Assembly: GCA_965370965.1 (NCBI GenBank)
Contig: CBDUWQ010000033.1
Coordinates: 1 to 25,892 of the forward strand
Source: GH45 sp965370965
GTDB lineage: Bacteria > Bacteroidota > Bacteroidia > Bacteroidales > SZUA-534
Length of the DNA: 25,892 nucleotides
Direction: 5' to 3'
The position numbers were made by a program, and so were the translations under genes. This document shows positions 6,869 through 16,100 of this stretch, piece by piece. The notes beneath the pieces are model-generated. The model had not been told where the DNA came from. It ran no database searches and worked only from the letters and a program-made list of their open reading frames with translations. Each line of letters begins with the position of its first letter. Position 1 is the first letter of the stretch.

Positions 6869-7294
6869 ATGGATAGAGTTTTAATTGATTCAGATGTAAT
6901 ATTAGATTCTTTTTTTGATAGAATGCCATTTGCAGAATATTCTACAGCAATTCTTTCATTGTGTGAATCAGGAAAAATTAAAGGATTTTTAACACCATTG
7001 ATATATAGCAATGTTTATTATTTATTGAGACAAACAGCCAAACATGATAAAGTAATTGATAAACTAAAAAAACTATTGAAAATTACTGATGTGTTACAGA
7101 TGAATAGAAAAGTTGTAGAGGATGCTCTGAATTCTGAATTTAGAGATTTTGAAGATAGTTTGCAAAATTATTCAGCAATTAACAGCGAAAGTATTGATTT
7201 AATTCTAACAAGAAATTTGAAAGATTATAAAAAAAGCAACTTAGGTGTCTTTACTCCTGAAACATATATTAAATCAAGAAATGCCAACTATTAA
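6869..7294 (+). CDS. PIN-domain (VapC-like) toxin ribonuclease
   Basis: 141 residues. The PIN carboxylates are visible: D7/D9 in VLIDSDVILD, D93/D96 in FRDFEDSLQ, and D119 in the TRNLKDY motif near the C-terminus. VapC-type toxins are Mg2+-dependent RNases, often cleaving tRNA or rRNA, held inactive by the partner encoded just upstream. The antitoxin stop and this ATG are separated by a single base, so the genes are coupled. An inverted-repeat element follows about 20 bases after the stop. Confidence 0.85.
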   Translation: MDRVLIDSDVILDSFFDRMPFAEYSTAILSLCESGKIKGFLTPLIYSNVYYLLRQTAKHDKVIDKLKKLLKITDVLQMNRKVVEDALNSEFRDFEDSLQNYSAINSESIDLILTRNLKDYKKSNLGVFTPETYIKSRNANY

Positions 7295-7313
7295 TAAAGT
7301 GTATAATTTACCC

Positions 7314-7436
7314 TTAGCCTAAATTATTTTTGTTCCTGACAAGCCGAAAAATCAGCGCATAGTATTATTACGCAATGATTTTTTAACCTATCCAACTAAG
7401 CAGGCGCAATCAGAGGCAAAAAAAATAAGGCTAACT
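7314..7436. repeat. 123-base hairpin element after the toxin gene
   Basis: The ends TTAGCC (7314-7319) and GGCTAA (7431-7436) are perfect complements. Pairing continues imperfectly inward (ttatttttgttcctga against tcagaggcaaaaaaaataa). At the centre aaaaatcagcgcatagta pairs with ttattacgcaatgatttttt. Nearly the whole sequence can fold into one long stem. It contains no gene and lies between convergent genes, so it could be a MITE-like element or a two-way terminator. Confidence 0.6.
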
Positions 7437-7470
7437 GTAAAGGTTAAATCGTTAATCAAAAATTATTTCT

Positions 7471-8790
7471 TCACTCCTTCAACGTAAGTTTTAATACTGT
7501 TTTTGTGCTTTCAGCAACTTTAAACCGGTCATCAATTCTTAATCCAACTACCCAAATAATTTTACCGTTGCACTCTAACAGCCATGTTTTCTCTTTAGCA
7601 AACCTATCTATCTTTTGGTCGATAAAAAAGTTACTAAGTTTTTTTTTGTTTTTCATACCAAGCGGGTAAAAGCTGTCGGCTTGTTTCCATAGCCTTAAAG
7701 TTAACGGAAATTGTATTTTATCGGAATCTATACAGGCTACATTATTGTCTTTAATTAAACTGAAATTTTCAATATTTAATTCAATAGCTAATATGTTAAT
7801 AGGTAGGTTTTTAAAATCATCAATATGGGTTATAATATATGAGCTTGCTTTAGAACTGTTTTCTTCAATAATAATAAAACTTCTATCAACTAATAATTGG
7901 TGGGTTTCGGAATAAAAAGTACGCCCGGAATCACCTTTAGCCGCAATAAGAATTTTGTTAATTGAGTCAGCAGAAAAGCCCATTGCCGAAATAATTTCAA
8001 ACAGCAGGGTTTGGGGTTGTTTATGTTTTAAAAGTTTGCTAATTGATAGTTTAATTTGGTTGCCGGTTATTGATGTAATTTCCTTAACCGATTTTTGCAT
8101 CTGAGTATTAAAAATAGCTGCAGCCTGTGAAAAATGCCCCATGTTTTGCTGCATGGTTGCCTCAAACGATGGATTGATTTTTTTAAAGGCAGGCATAATC
8201 TCATGCCTTACAATGTTCCTCATGTGTTTTAACGATTCGTTGCTTGAGTCGTTGCGATACTGTAGGTTTTCTGAATCAGTATAATCTTCAATTTGTTGAC
8301 GTGTAAACGATAGCAATGGTCTAATTACATTTCCATTTTTGGGTGAAATACCGGTAATGCCGTTTATGCCTACCCCTCGACTTAAATTAATAAACAAGGT
8401 TTCAATGGAATCATTTAAGTGATGACCTGTTGCAATTTTTGTGTAACTATGCTGTAAGCATAATTCACTAAACCAATTGTACCGTAATTCACGGGCAGCC
8501 ATTTCAATGCTAAGCTTGTTTTTTGTGGCATATTCGGTGGTGTTAAACGATATAAAATGACTTTCAATTTTATATTTGCAGCACAAATCTTTTACAAATT
8601 CTTCATCCTCATCCGACTCTTTTCCGCGAAGATTAAAGTTGCAATGCGCCAATATCGTATTGTATCCTGCCAAATTAAAAAGGTGCAGTAAAACTACCGA
8701 GTCGGCACCACCGCTTACTGTAATAAGAATACTATCCTTTTTAGTGCATAGTTGATTTTTGTAAATGTATTTATTAAATAGTGTAATCAT
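7471..8790 (-). CDS. tilS: tRNA(Ile)-lysidine synthase
   Basis: 439 residues, full length for the family. TilS adds lysine to C34 of the CAU-anticodon tRNA-Ile using ATP, making it read AUA. The PP-loop SGGADS is at 26-31, and AHCNFNLRGKESDEDEEFV and ATGHHLNDSIETLFINL follow, both diagnostic. The C-terminal TilS domain ends VVGLRIDDRFKVAESTKTV. The start ATG at 8790 lies 14 bases after the HEPN gene, so this essential gene may be co-transcribed with the HEPN/MNT pair. Confidence 0.95.
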   Translation of the reverse strand: MITLFNKYIYKNQLCTKKDSILITVSGGADSVVLLHLFNLAGYNTILAHCNFNLRGKESDEDEEFVKDLCCKYKIESHFISFNTTEYATKNKLSIEMAARELRYNWFSELCLQHSYTKIATGHHLNDSIETLFINLSRGVGINGITGISPKNGNVIRPLLSFTRQQIEDYTDSENLQYRNDSSNESLKHMRNIVRHEIMPAFKKINPSFEATMQQNMGHFSQAAAIFNTQMQKSVKEITSITGNQIKLSISKLLKHKQPQTLLFEIISAMGFSADSINKILIAAKGDSGRTFYSETHQLLVDRSFIIIEENSSKASSYIITHIDDFKNLPINILAIELNIENFSLIKDNNVACIDSDKIQFPLTLRLWKQADSFYPLGMKNKKKLSNFFIDQKIDRFAKEKTWLLECNGKIIWVVGLRIDDRFKVAESTKTVLKLTLKE

Positions 8791-8804
8791 TTCAATCAGG
8801 AGAG

Positions 8805-9188
8805 TTAAGAATCAAGTATTATTTGTTCAATTTTGTTTAAGTATTTTTTTGTTGGATTTAGTAGTCGTTCAACAATTTCTTTTTCAAAATCAAATAAATC
8901 GTCATAGTCCCCCTTGTGTCGATAGTCAGAAAGAATGCTAAAGGTTTTAGCAGTTTCTTTTGATATTATACCTTTTAAAACAAATTCTTCACCTAACTTT
9001 TGTTTAACTCCATTGTGAGATTTAACTTCAATATTATTGTGCAGTAATAATGCAACCGTTGCGTAAAAAACTGAGTAATATAGTCTATTAATACTTGAGT
9101 TTGTACTGCCACGTTCAAAAAGAAAAATAGCATCCTGATACGTTTCTTTTGCTCTTTTTAACCTGTATTTAATGTGTTCTGCTTTCAA
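8805..9188 (-). CDS. HEPN-domain protein (probable toxin of a HEPN/MNT pair)
   Basis: 127 residues, an all-helical HEPN fold: SINRLYYSVFYATVALLL near 32-49 and LSDYRHKGDYDD at 87-97. The canonical RX4-6H RNase motif is absent; the YRHKGDYDD form belongs to the HEPN branch that partners minimal nucleotidyltransferases. The start is a TTG at 9188, five bases after the MNT stop, since no in-frame ATG exists near the N-terminus. In characterised pairs HEPN is the RNase toxin and MNT silences it by AMP-ylation. That role is inferred here, and some members of this branch are not toxic. Confidence 0.8.
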   Translation of the reverse strand: MKAEHIKYRLKRAKETYQDAIFLFERGSTNSSINRLYYSVFYATVALLLHNNIEVKSHNGVKQKLGEEFVLKGIISKETAKTFSILSDYRHKGDYDDLFDFEKEIVERLLNPTKKYLNKIEQIILDS

Positions 9189-9193
9189 AAAAA

Positions 9194-9508
9194 TTATATT
9201 TTAATACCCTCTTTTAAAACATTTGCAAAAAGTGGAGAAATGGACTGTTTTGAGTGCCAATCATTTTGACTATAAACCAAAAGAGAAATAACCTGCCCCG
9301 ATTCAAGTTCAATATCATAAATAGGGTCATGTAATTCTTTCTCATAATCAAATGTTATCTTGCTTTTAGGTGATATTACTAAAATATCCCAATCAGAATT
9401 ATTTTTATAATCACCACGAGCCCTAGAACCATAAAGGTATATAATAGCATTTGGGTCTTTATTTCCAATACCTTCCTTTATTTTTTTTAAAATATCTGAT
9501 TGTTTCAT
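9194..9508 (-). CDS. MNT-type nucleotidyltransferase (probable antitoxin)
   Basis: 104 residues. The minimal nucleotidyltransferase signature IYLYGSRARGDYKNNSDWDI lies at 23-42, with G27-S28 and the two metal-binding aspartates D39 and D41. A third carboxylate is plausible in YDIELES (64-70). MNT proteins transfer AMP to a partner HEPN protein. It is first in the MNT-HEPN-tilS series. Confidence 0.85.
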   Translation of the reverse strand: MKQSDILKKIKEGIGNKDPNAIIYLYGSRARGDYKNNSDWDILVISPKSKITFDYEKELHDPIYDIELESGQVISLLVYSQNDWHSKQSISPLFANVLKEGIKI

Positions 9509-9560
9509 AATTCAAAGATATGAAAAACTTGATACTTGTATCTTATTACTTTATACTAAT

Positions 9561-10442
9561 TTACTCCCTATTTGCATCATGTACAATAACCGAACTTTTA
9601 GCTACCGAATAAACCCTAAAAATACCTACTGCTCCATTTGATATATTGCTTGTTACATTTGCCGGCGGCCCTGCAAATATTGGTGGTGGACTATGGTACT
9701 CTTTTTGAGCGCTATTAAGGTATTCAAAGTAGGCTTCGTCAATATTATCAATCTCTAATGTTAGTGTGTCGCCGCTATTAACATATTCATCCTCTTTTCT
9801 ATCTTGTAGCAGGTAACAATTTACACCATTTAAATAAATGCCGTTAAATATATCATCGTTTGATTGTTCATATTCAAAAAGTGTATCGGTTAACAGTATG
9901 CCGTTTTTCCATGCTTTAAAAAGGTAAAAGTTTTTTTCGGGCGGCTCCCATGCCCAACATTTTAAAAAAAAGCCTTTAATATGAAAATTAGGATTATTTA
10001 CGAATTCAGCAGTAGCACTATCCATTATTAACATATTTGCCATTTTTGCCGATGCAAAATAGGTGTCGCTTTCATCGGTTCCTTTTACTCCTGTTTCTGT
10101 AATTGTAAGGTTATAATTTTTACCGTGTTCGCCAATAAAACCTTCCGGGGCAACATAAAATCCTTTAAGGGTATCCGATTCAATAAAAATAATATCGTTT
10201 TCTCCATCATTAATAATAACATTTGCATTTGATATTGGTGAAACAATATTGTTTTCAGGTTCAAGGTTTATTTTTGATAGGTTAATATATTGTACTGTAT
10301 CTTTATCTAAAATTTGAGCGTCAACCACAAGCCGTTCAAAATCGGTTGTATATTCCATGTCAATTATCTCGGTACACGAAATAGTTGCTATAATCAGCAT
10401 CCATAACGATATTATTAGTTTATATAGTTTTGTATTATGCAT
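9561..10442 (-). CDS. DUF4249 lipoprotein
   Basis: 293 residues. The signal peptide ends in the lipobox IIATISC, so the mature protein starts at the cysteine near residue 23 and is membrane-anchored. DUF4249 is recognised from EIIDMEYTTDFERLVVDAQI, the INDGENDIIF strand, and the C-terminal GPPANVTSNISNGAVGIF. DUF4249 proteins are Bacteroidota-specific, usually encoded right after a TonB-dependent receptor, and probably form an outer-membrane uptake partner. The gap to the receptor gene upstream is six bases, so they form one operon. The substrate is unknown. Confidence 0.88.
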   Translation of the reverse strand: MHNTKLYKLIISLWMLIIATISCTEIIDMEYTTDFERLVVDAQILDKDTVQYINLSKINLEPENNIVSPISNANVIINDGENDIIFIESDTLKGFYVAPEGFIGEHGKNYNLTITETGVKGTDESDTYFASAKMANMLIMDSATAEFVNNPNFHIKGFFLKCWAWEPPEKNFYLFKAWKNGILLTDTLFEYEQSNDDIFNGIYLNGVNCYLLQDRKEDEYVNSGDTLTLEIDNIDEAYFEYLNSAQKEYHSPPPIFAGPPANVTSNISNGAVGIFRVYSVAKSSVIVHDANRE

Positions 10443-10448
10443 AGTTAT

Positions 10449-12809
10449 TTAAAATTTAAAATTATATGTAATTGATGGAATAAATGAGAACAGATAAGTC
10501 ATTTCGGCATTTGTTTTATTGAGGTTATTTTCATCTGCTTTAAAATCTATTGTCCAAGCATTATGTCTTCCGTAGGCATTATATAACGAGAAATTCCATT
10601 CGCCATTCCATTTTCTTTTACCTCTCTCTTTAGTTTTTATTGTTACACCCAAATCAAGCCTATGGTAGTCGGGCATACGGTATGCATTTCTATCAGAATA
10701 AACCGACAGTACAACATTGTCTATCGGGAATCTGCCCGATGGGGTTGTCATAGGGTTACCTGTGGCATAAACCCAACTGGCCGACAATGTTACCCTTTTA
10801 TTGAGCATGTAATTCAGGATTATACTAATATCGTTTGGTTTGTCATATGTTGCAACATACGTGTTTCCGTTGTTTACCTCAGGTATGTTTCTTTGGGTTT
10901 TTGATAGAGTATAGCTAACCCATCCACTTAGTTTCTCCATATTAAAACGTACCATAAATTCGGCACCATACGACCATGATCTGCCAATTCTGAATTCGCC
11001 GTCTAAGTATGGGTTAAATAGTAACTGTGCATGGTCGCGAAAGTCGATGGTGTTTTGCATGTTTTTATAATATAACTCAACAGAACCTTCAATTTGGTTT
11101 GCCCAAAAATTTCTAAAATACCCTACGGCACCTTGGTCGGCTATTTGTGGTTTTATATTGTTATTAGCTGTAAACCAAATATCTAAAGGTGTTCCGCCCG
11201 ACGATTTTGAGGCCAGTTGTATATATTGAATTGTGCGTGAGTAACTGGCTTTAACCGATGAAAACTCATTTAATCTGTAAACTATTCCAAGTCGGGGCTC
11301 AAGACCTTGATAAACGTTAAATACATCTCCTCTTTTATATGTTGTGCCTATGGTGTCAATAAGCTCATGGTTATCATCAAAGCTATAAATAGTACCCGGA
11401 CCTATATTCTGAAAAATTGAGAAACGCAAACCGTACCTTAATGTCAGCTTATCGCCAACTTTTTGCACATTTGAACCATAAATCCCCCATTCAAGCGATG
11501 AGTTTTGATGTAACTCAAATTCAGAAAACAGGGGGTTACCTGTTGCTTTAATTAAACCGGGGTTAAATTTATGGTATGTTGACGAGAAACCGAATTTTAT
11601 AGTATTGTCATCATCCAATAAAACAGTATTATCAGCCCTAAAACTTATATCTTGTAGTTTTGAGTTCCAATCAAATTTTGAATCATCAGAAATTGTAACG
11701 CCTGTTTTGTACTTGTATTTGCTATATATTAATGAAAAATTTGATATTACGTTTTCGCTGTATGCATGCTTCCATTCTAATGTGGCGGCTGTGTTACCAA
11801 AGCCAAACTCTGCACTTTTTTGGTAAAACTCATCCCAACCATTATAGCCGTTTAATGTAATTGTATTTTTATTGTTTAATTTATGTTTAAACTTTGCATT
11901 CAAATCGTAAAAGTAAAGTCCGGCACCCTCAAGATTGGGGTTTTGTTTTGCAAAAAGCGGCATATAAATCTCGGTATATGACCTTCGTCCTGCCACCAAA
12001 AAAGTTGTTTTATCACTAAACAACGGACCTTCAATAGTAAGCCTGCTCGATATTGTACCAATGCCACCACGGGCATGTATTTTGTCGGTATTACCTTCAT
12101 CAACTTCAACTTTTAACAACGACGACAACCGCCCGCCGTACGCAGCCGGAATATCGCCTTTAAACAGCTCAAGCCCTTTTATTGCATCGTTATTAAATAC
12201 ACTAAAAAAGCCCATTAAATGCGATGCGTTGTAAATTGGCGCATTGTCGATAAGTATTAAATTTTGATCGAAATTACCGCCACGCACGCTAAAACCCGAT
12301 GCCCCTTCAGATGTTGCCTGAACTCCGGGTAACATTTGTATAGCCTTTATTATATCAACTTCTCCCATTAAAGCAGGCATTTTCCTTATCTCCTGAATCT
12401 TCATTTTTTCAACACTCATGGTTGTGCTGGTAATGTTTTCATCAGTTCTTTCGGCCTTTACCACTACATCGTCTATGGTTTTTGATTCTTTTTCAAGATA
12501 AAATATTTGTGAGATGTCATTTTTTATTACAATTTTTTCAATTGTAGTTTTATATCCGATATATGAAATTTTTAATGAATACTTTCCTTTGGGAAGTTCT
12601 AATACAAAATTACCATTTACATCAGTGGCAGTACCTGTTTTTAACTCTTGCACATATATAGTGGCACCAATTAATGCAGTATTGTTGTTTTTATCTAATA
12701 CTTTTCCTTTTAGTTTTTTCTTGTCGGCAGTTAAATCTGATGCCGTTAAGGTGGTAAACAACAATAGTAAAACTAAAAAAGTGAAGGTTTTAAGGGTAAT
12801 TAATTGCAT
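10449..12809 (-). CDS. TonB-dependent outer-membrane receptor with carboxypeptidase-regulatory-like domain
   Basis: 786 residues. Signal peptide about 1-24. The CarboxypepD_reg-like beta-sandwich covers about 32-115 (LKGKVLDKNNNTALIGATIY ... LPKGKYSLKISYIGYKT). The plug follows at about 125-240 (MLPGVQATSEGASGFSVRGG, ILIDNAPIYNASHLMGFFS, GRLSSLLKVEV), and then the beta-barrel, ending in YNFKF with a terminal aromatic as needed for barrel insertion. It imports an unidentified ligand using TonB-ExbBD energy, with the DUF4249 lipoprotein as partner. The PNGase F-like gene is divergent; joint action on glycopeptides is possible but unproven. Confidence 0.92.
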   Translation of the reverse strand: MQLITLKTFTFLVLLLLFTTLTASDLTADKKKLKGKVLDKNNNTALIGATIYVQELKTGTATDVNGNFVLELPKGKYSLKISYIGYKTTIEKIVIKNDISQIFYLEKESKTIDDVVVKAERTDENITSTTMSVEKMKIQEIRKMPALMGEVDIIKAIQMLPGVQATSEGASGFSVRGGNFDQNLILIDNAPIYNASHLMGFFSVFNNDAIKGLELFKGDIPAAYGGRLSSLLKVEVDEGNTDKIHARGGIGTISSRLTIEGPLFSDKTTFLVAGRRSYTEIYMPLFAKQNPNLEGAGLYFYDLNAKFKHKLNNKNTITLNGYNGWDEFYQKSAEFGFGNTAATLEWKHAYSENVISNFSLIYSKYKYKTGVTISDDSKFDWNSKLQDISFRADNTVLLDDDNTIKFGFSSTYHKFNPGLIKATGNPLFSEFELHQNSSLEWGIYGSNVQKVGDKLTLRYGLRFSIFQNIGPGTIYSFDDNHELIDTIGTTYKRGDVFNVYQGLEPRLGIVYRLNEFSSVKASYSRTIQYIQLASKSSGGTPLDIWFTANNNIKPQIADQGAVGYFRNFWANQIEGSVELYYKNMQNTIDFRDHAQLLFNPYLDGEFRIGRSWSYGAEFMVRFNMEKLSGWVSYTLSKTQRNIPEVNNGNTYVATYDKPNDISIILNYMLNKRVTLSASWVYATGNPMTTPSGRFPIDNVVLSVYSDRNAYRMPDYHRLDLGVTIKTKERGKRKWNGEWNFSLYNAYGRHNAWTIDFKADENNLNKTNAEMTYLFSFIPSITYNFKF

Positions 12810-13193
12810 TGTTATGTTTATATTATTTGTGTAAAAAATGAGTTATCAATTTCTAATATACAATATTGAGTTTAAAATCAGCTTTAAGATGCATTTTTAT
12901 TAATTAGGTTGCTTTATAACCGAACGTTTCAATTATAAATCTGTTACAAATGTTGTTTAAAATAAATTAGCTTAATAATTAAATTCGATAAAATAGGGTA
13001 GATTATCGGTAAAAACAAAAAATTCAAAACTCCCCAAAAGATATTTTTAACTATATCTGAAGAAGAAGTTGCACTTGCACTTGCCTCTTGAATTTTCGAA
13101 CGAAGTTTAGTATTGATAAATGCTTAAATTGTAAGGATAAATATTAATTTTATATTTTTAAAAATTGTTATGAATTAATTAAAAAAACTATTT
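12810..13193. other. Intergenic region between divergent receptor and PNGase F-like genes
   Basis: 384 AT-rich bases that must hold promoters for both directions. No clean TTTG-N19-21-TAnnTTTG pair was found. A short tandem ttgcac repeat (gttgcacttgcacttgcc, about 13069-13086) is the only distinct word. No gene is supported. Confidence 0.5.
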
Positions 13194-16100
13194 ATGAAAG
13201 CATTACTAATAATGGCATTTGGTTTGGTATCAATATTAGCTAGTGGGCAAACCGATACAATTCAAACACTTACGTATGATAGCACAGGACGCGATTATGT
13301 TTTTCAGTTTCCGGCTGATGATGGAACAAGTTATGAAAAAATAATAATGGAGTACAGTATGCGTTGTAAAAACGGGTTGGTCTCAACACAAGGAGCACCA
13401 AACGATGTTGGTTGCGGAGAATGGGATTATAGCTGTAATACTTTTATACAAGACTCAAGCAAAACCGATTCCATTAAAGCAAGTCATCCTTCGTATGTTA
13501 TCTCAAACTTTTTGGGCACCGATTATTCATATACAACACTGCCAACATATACATATTATAATTATAACCAGTATAATATGGTATATAATTCTGTTGTATC
13601 AGAAACAGAGGCAAGTGTTGGAACAGGCACCGAAAATTTGGATTATCCGTTTAATTCGGCAAGCAAAGTGTCTAAGTCTCAGTATTTGTGGACAGCAACA
13701 GAGCTTACAAGTGCAGGGTTGAGCACAGGTAATATTACCGGATTAAAACTAAATATTACAAGCGCTAATGGCAATGCAAACTTTTTAAGAATACGGATGA
13801 AGCAAACTTCTAAAACAGAATTAAATAATATTAAGCCTGATTTTAATGATTTTACCGAAGTTTATTTTAAGAATACAAGTATGGCAGCGGGTGAAAACCA
13901 GTTTAATTTTTACAATAATTTTACATGGGACGGCACATCAAATATTATTGTAGAATATAGTTTTACAAACAGCACAACAGAAACCACAACTACTGTTGAA
14001 GGACACGATGCAGGAACCAATATGGCATTAGTTAATGATGGGAGTGATAAATTTCTAGAGTTTTCAGCATCAGGCAGAGTTGATATAACCAATTCCGATT
14101 ACTCATCGATAGAGAATGCAATATCGGTTGTTTTTTGGGTTTACGGTAACCCCAATGTCTTACCTGTAAATACATCGGCATTTGAGGCAAACGATGAGCA
14201 AGGCAGGCGGCAAGTACATGCCCATTTACCATGGAGCAATTCGGGTATTTACTGGGATTGTGGTAATGTTGGAGGCTATGATAGAATAGATAAAAGTGCC
14301 AGTTTTGATGAGATAGCAGGGCAATGGCATCATTGGGCATTTATTAAAGATGCCAGCGTAGGTCTTATGAGGATATTTTTAGACGGAGAAACGTGGAAAA
14401 CCGGATCTGGAAAAACTAAACCAATTGATATAGAAACTTTTAAATTTGGATCAAATGTAAGTGGTAACTATCCGTATTTTGGATATATGGATGAGTTTTC
14501 GATTTGGGATAAAAGATTAGAAAAAGAAGATATACAAGATTGGATGTATAAAAAAGTTGACGCATCGCACCCCGATTACTCTCATTTAATTAACTATTTT
14601 GCCATGGACGAAGGCTCGGGTAATATAATCTCCGACAATTCGCCAAATAATGTATCTGGTATTCATGATGGAATGCCTTCGTGGAAAACACACAGGGGGA
14701 TAGAGCTGTTTAAAGATTTTGCAACATCATCATTTAGGCCAAATACTACCTTTATTAAAGGCGAGTATTCAACAACTTTAGAAACCATAGTTGAAACAGA
14801 CTCTGTTTTAAATAGCCAAAATATGGTTATAGCCTACCAAGTTACAGGCACCGATTTGGAAACAGTTGACACAAATTATTATTATAGAGCAGGCAACATG
14901 TTTGTTTATAATGAATCAAACGATATTGTTGACACGGTTATTGTAACGGCTGAAGGCTCATTGCAAATTACCGATTTGGCTTATTATAAGAAAAATCCAT
15001 CGGTTTTTGAGATAATGTCATTTGTAACACCTTATGGACTTTATTTAAATTTAGGGCAGCAGGGCAAAACATGGACATTTGATGTTACCGATTTTGCTCC
15101 AATTTTAAAAGGCAAAAAGCGGATGTATTTAACAGGTGGAATTCATCAAGAGGACTTAGATATTAAATTTATTTTTAAAAAGGGAACTCCTGCAAGAGAT
15201 GTTGTTGATATTCAGCAAATTTGGCGAGCAGGTGCACAACGAAATTATAACGCCATTAGTACAGATAAATATTATGAACCGCGTGATGTAAAGCTTAATA
15301 CCGATGCATCAACATATAAAATAAGGACTGCCATTACCGGACACGGACAAGAAGGAGAGTTTATAAAAAGGATGCACTATATTAATTTAGATGGCGGCGA
15401 TAAAGAATTTCAGTGGCAGGTTTGGAAAACATGCGGTAATAATCCCATATATCCACAAGGAGGAACATGGATTTATGATAGAGCAGGGTGGTGTCCCGGT
15501 GCCCCAACCAATTTACGCGAAGATGAGATTACAAGTTATGTAACAGCCGGTGGAACAGTAAATATTGATTATGGAATAAACTCTGCATCAGGTGATAGCA
15601 GGTATCTTATTAACTGTCAATTAGTTAGTTATTCAAACCCAAATTTTAGTGCCGATGTGCAATTATATGATATTAGCCGGCCATCAGACAGGATTGAGTA
15701 TGGAAGGGTTAACCCGGTTTGCTATCACCCTACGGTTACAATCAAAAATACAGGTAACGCAAATTTAACATCGTGCAAAATAACTTATGGAGTTGCAGGT
15801 GGTACAACAAAAGAGTACGACTGGACAGGCAGTTTAGAGTTTGATAAAAATGAGACAGTTGCTTTACCAATTCAAGAGTCATCGTTTTGGATTGGAGATG
15901 ATAGCAATGTGTTTACAGCAACTGTTAGCAACCCAAATGGCAGTGCAGATGAATATGAGGGCAATAATACTCAAAACTCAAACTTTGTTTTGCCCGATAT
16001 GTATGACGATGTTTTATGCCTTAACCTGATAACCAATAATTACGCCTATCAAAATTCATACGAAATAAAGGATCACCAAGGCAATGTTGTTTTCTCAAAA

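Noticed and set aside
7314..7436. A third attC-like site
   Set aside because: The ends run TTAGCC...GGCTAAC, the opposite polarity to TAAC...GTTA, and no matching box pair encloses the toxin-antitoxin genes.
10449..12809. SusC/SusD-type polysaccharide utilisation locus
   Set aside because: The receptor is shorter than SusC, its partner is DUF4249 rather than SusD, and no glycoside hydrolase is adjacent apart from the divergent PNGase F-like gene.
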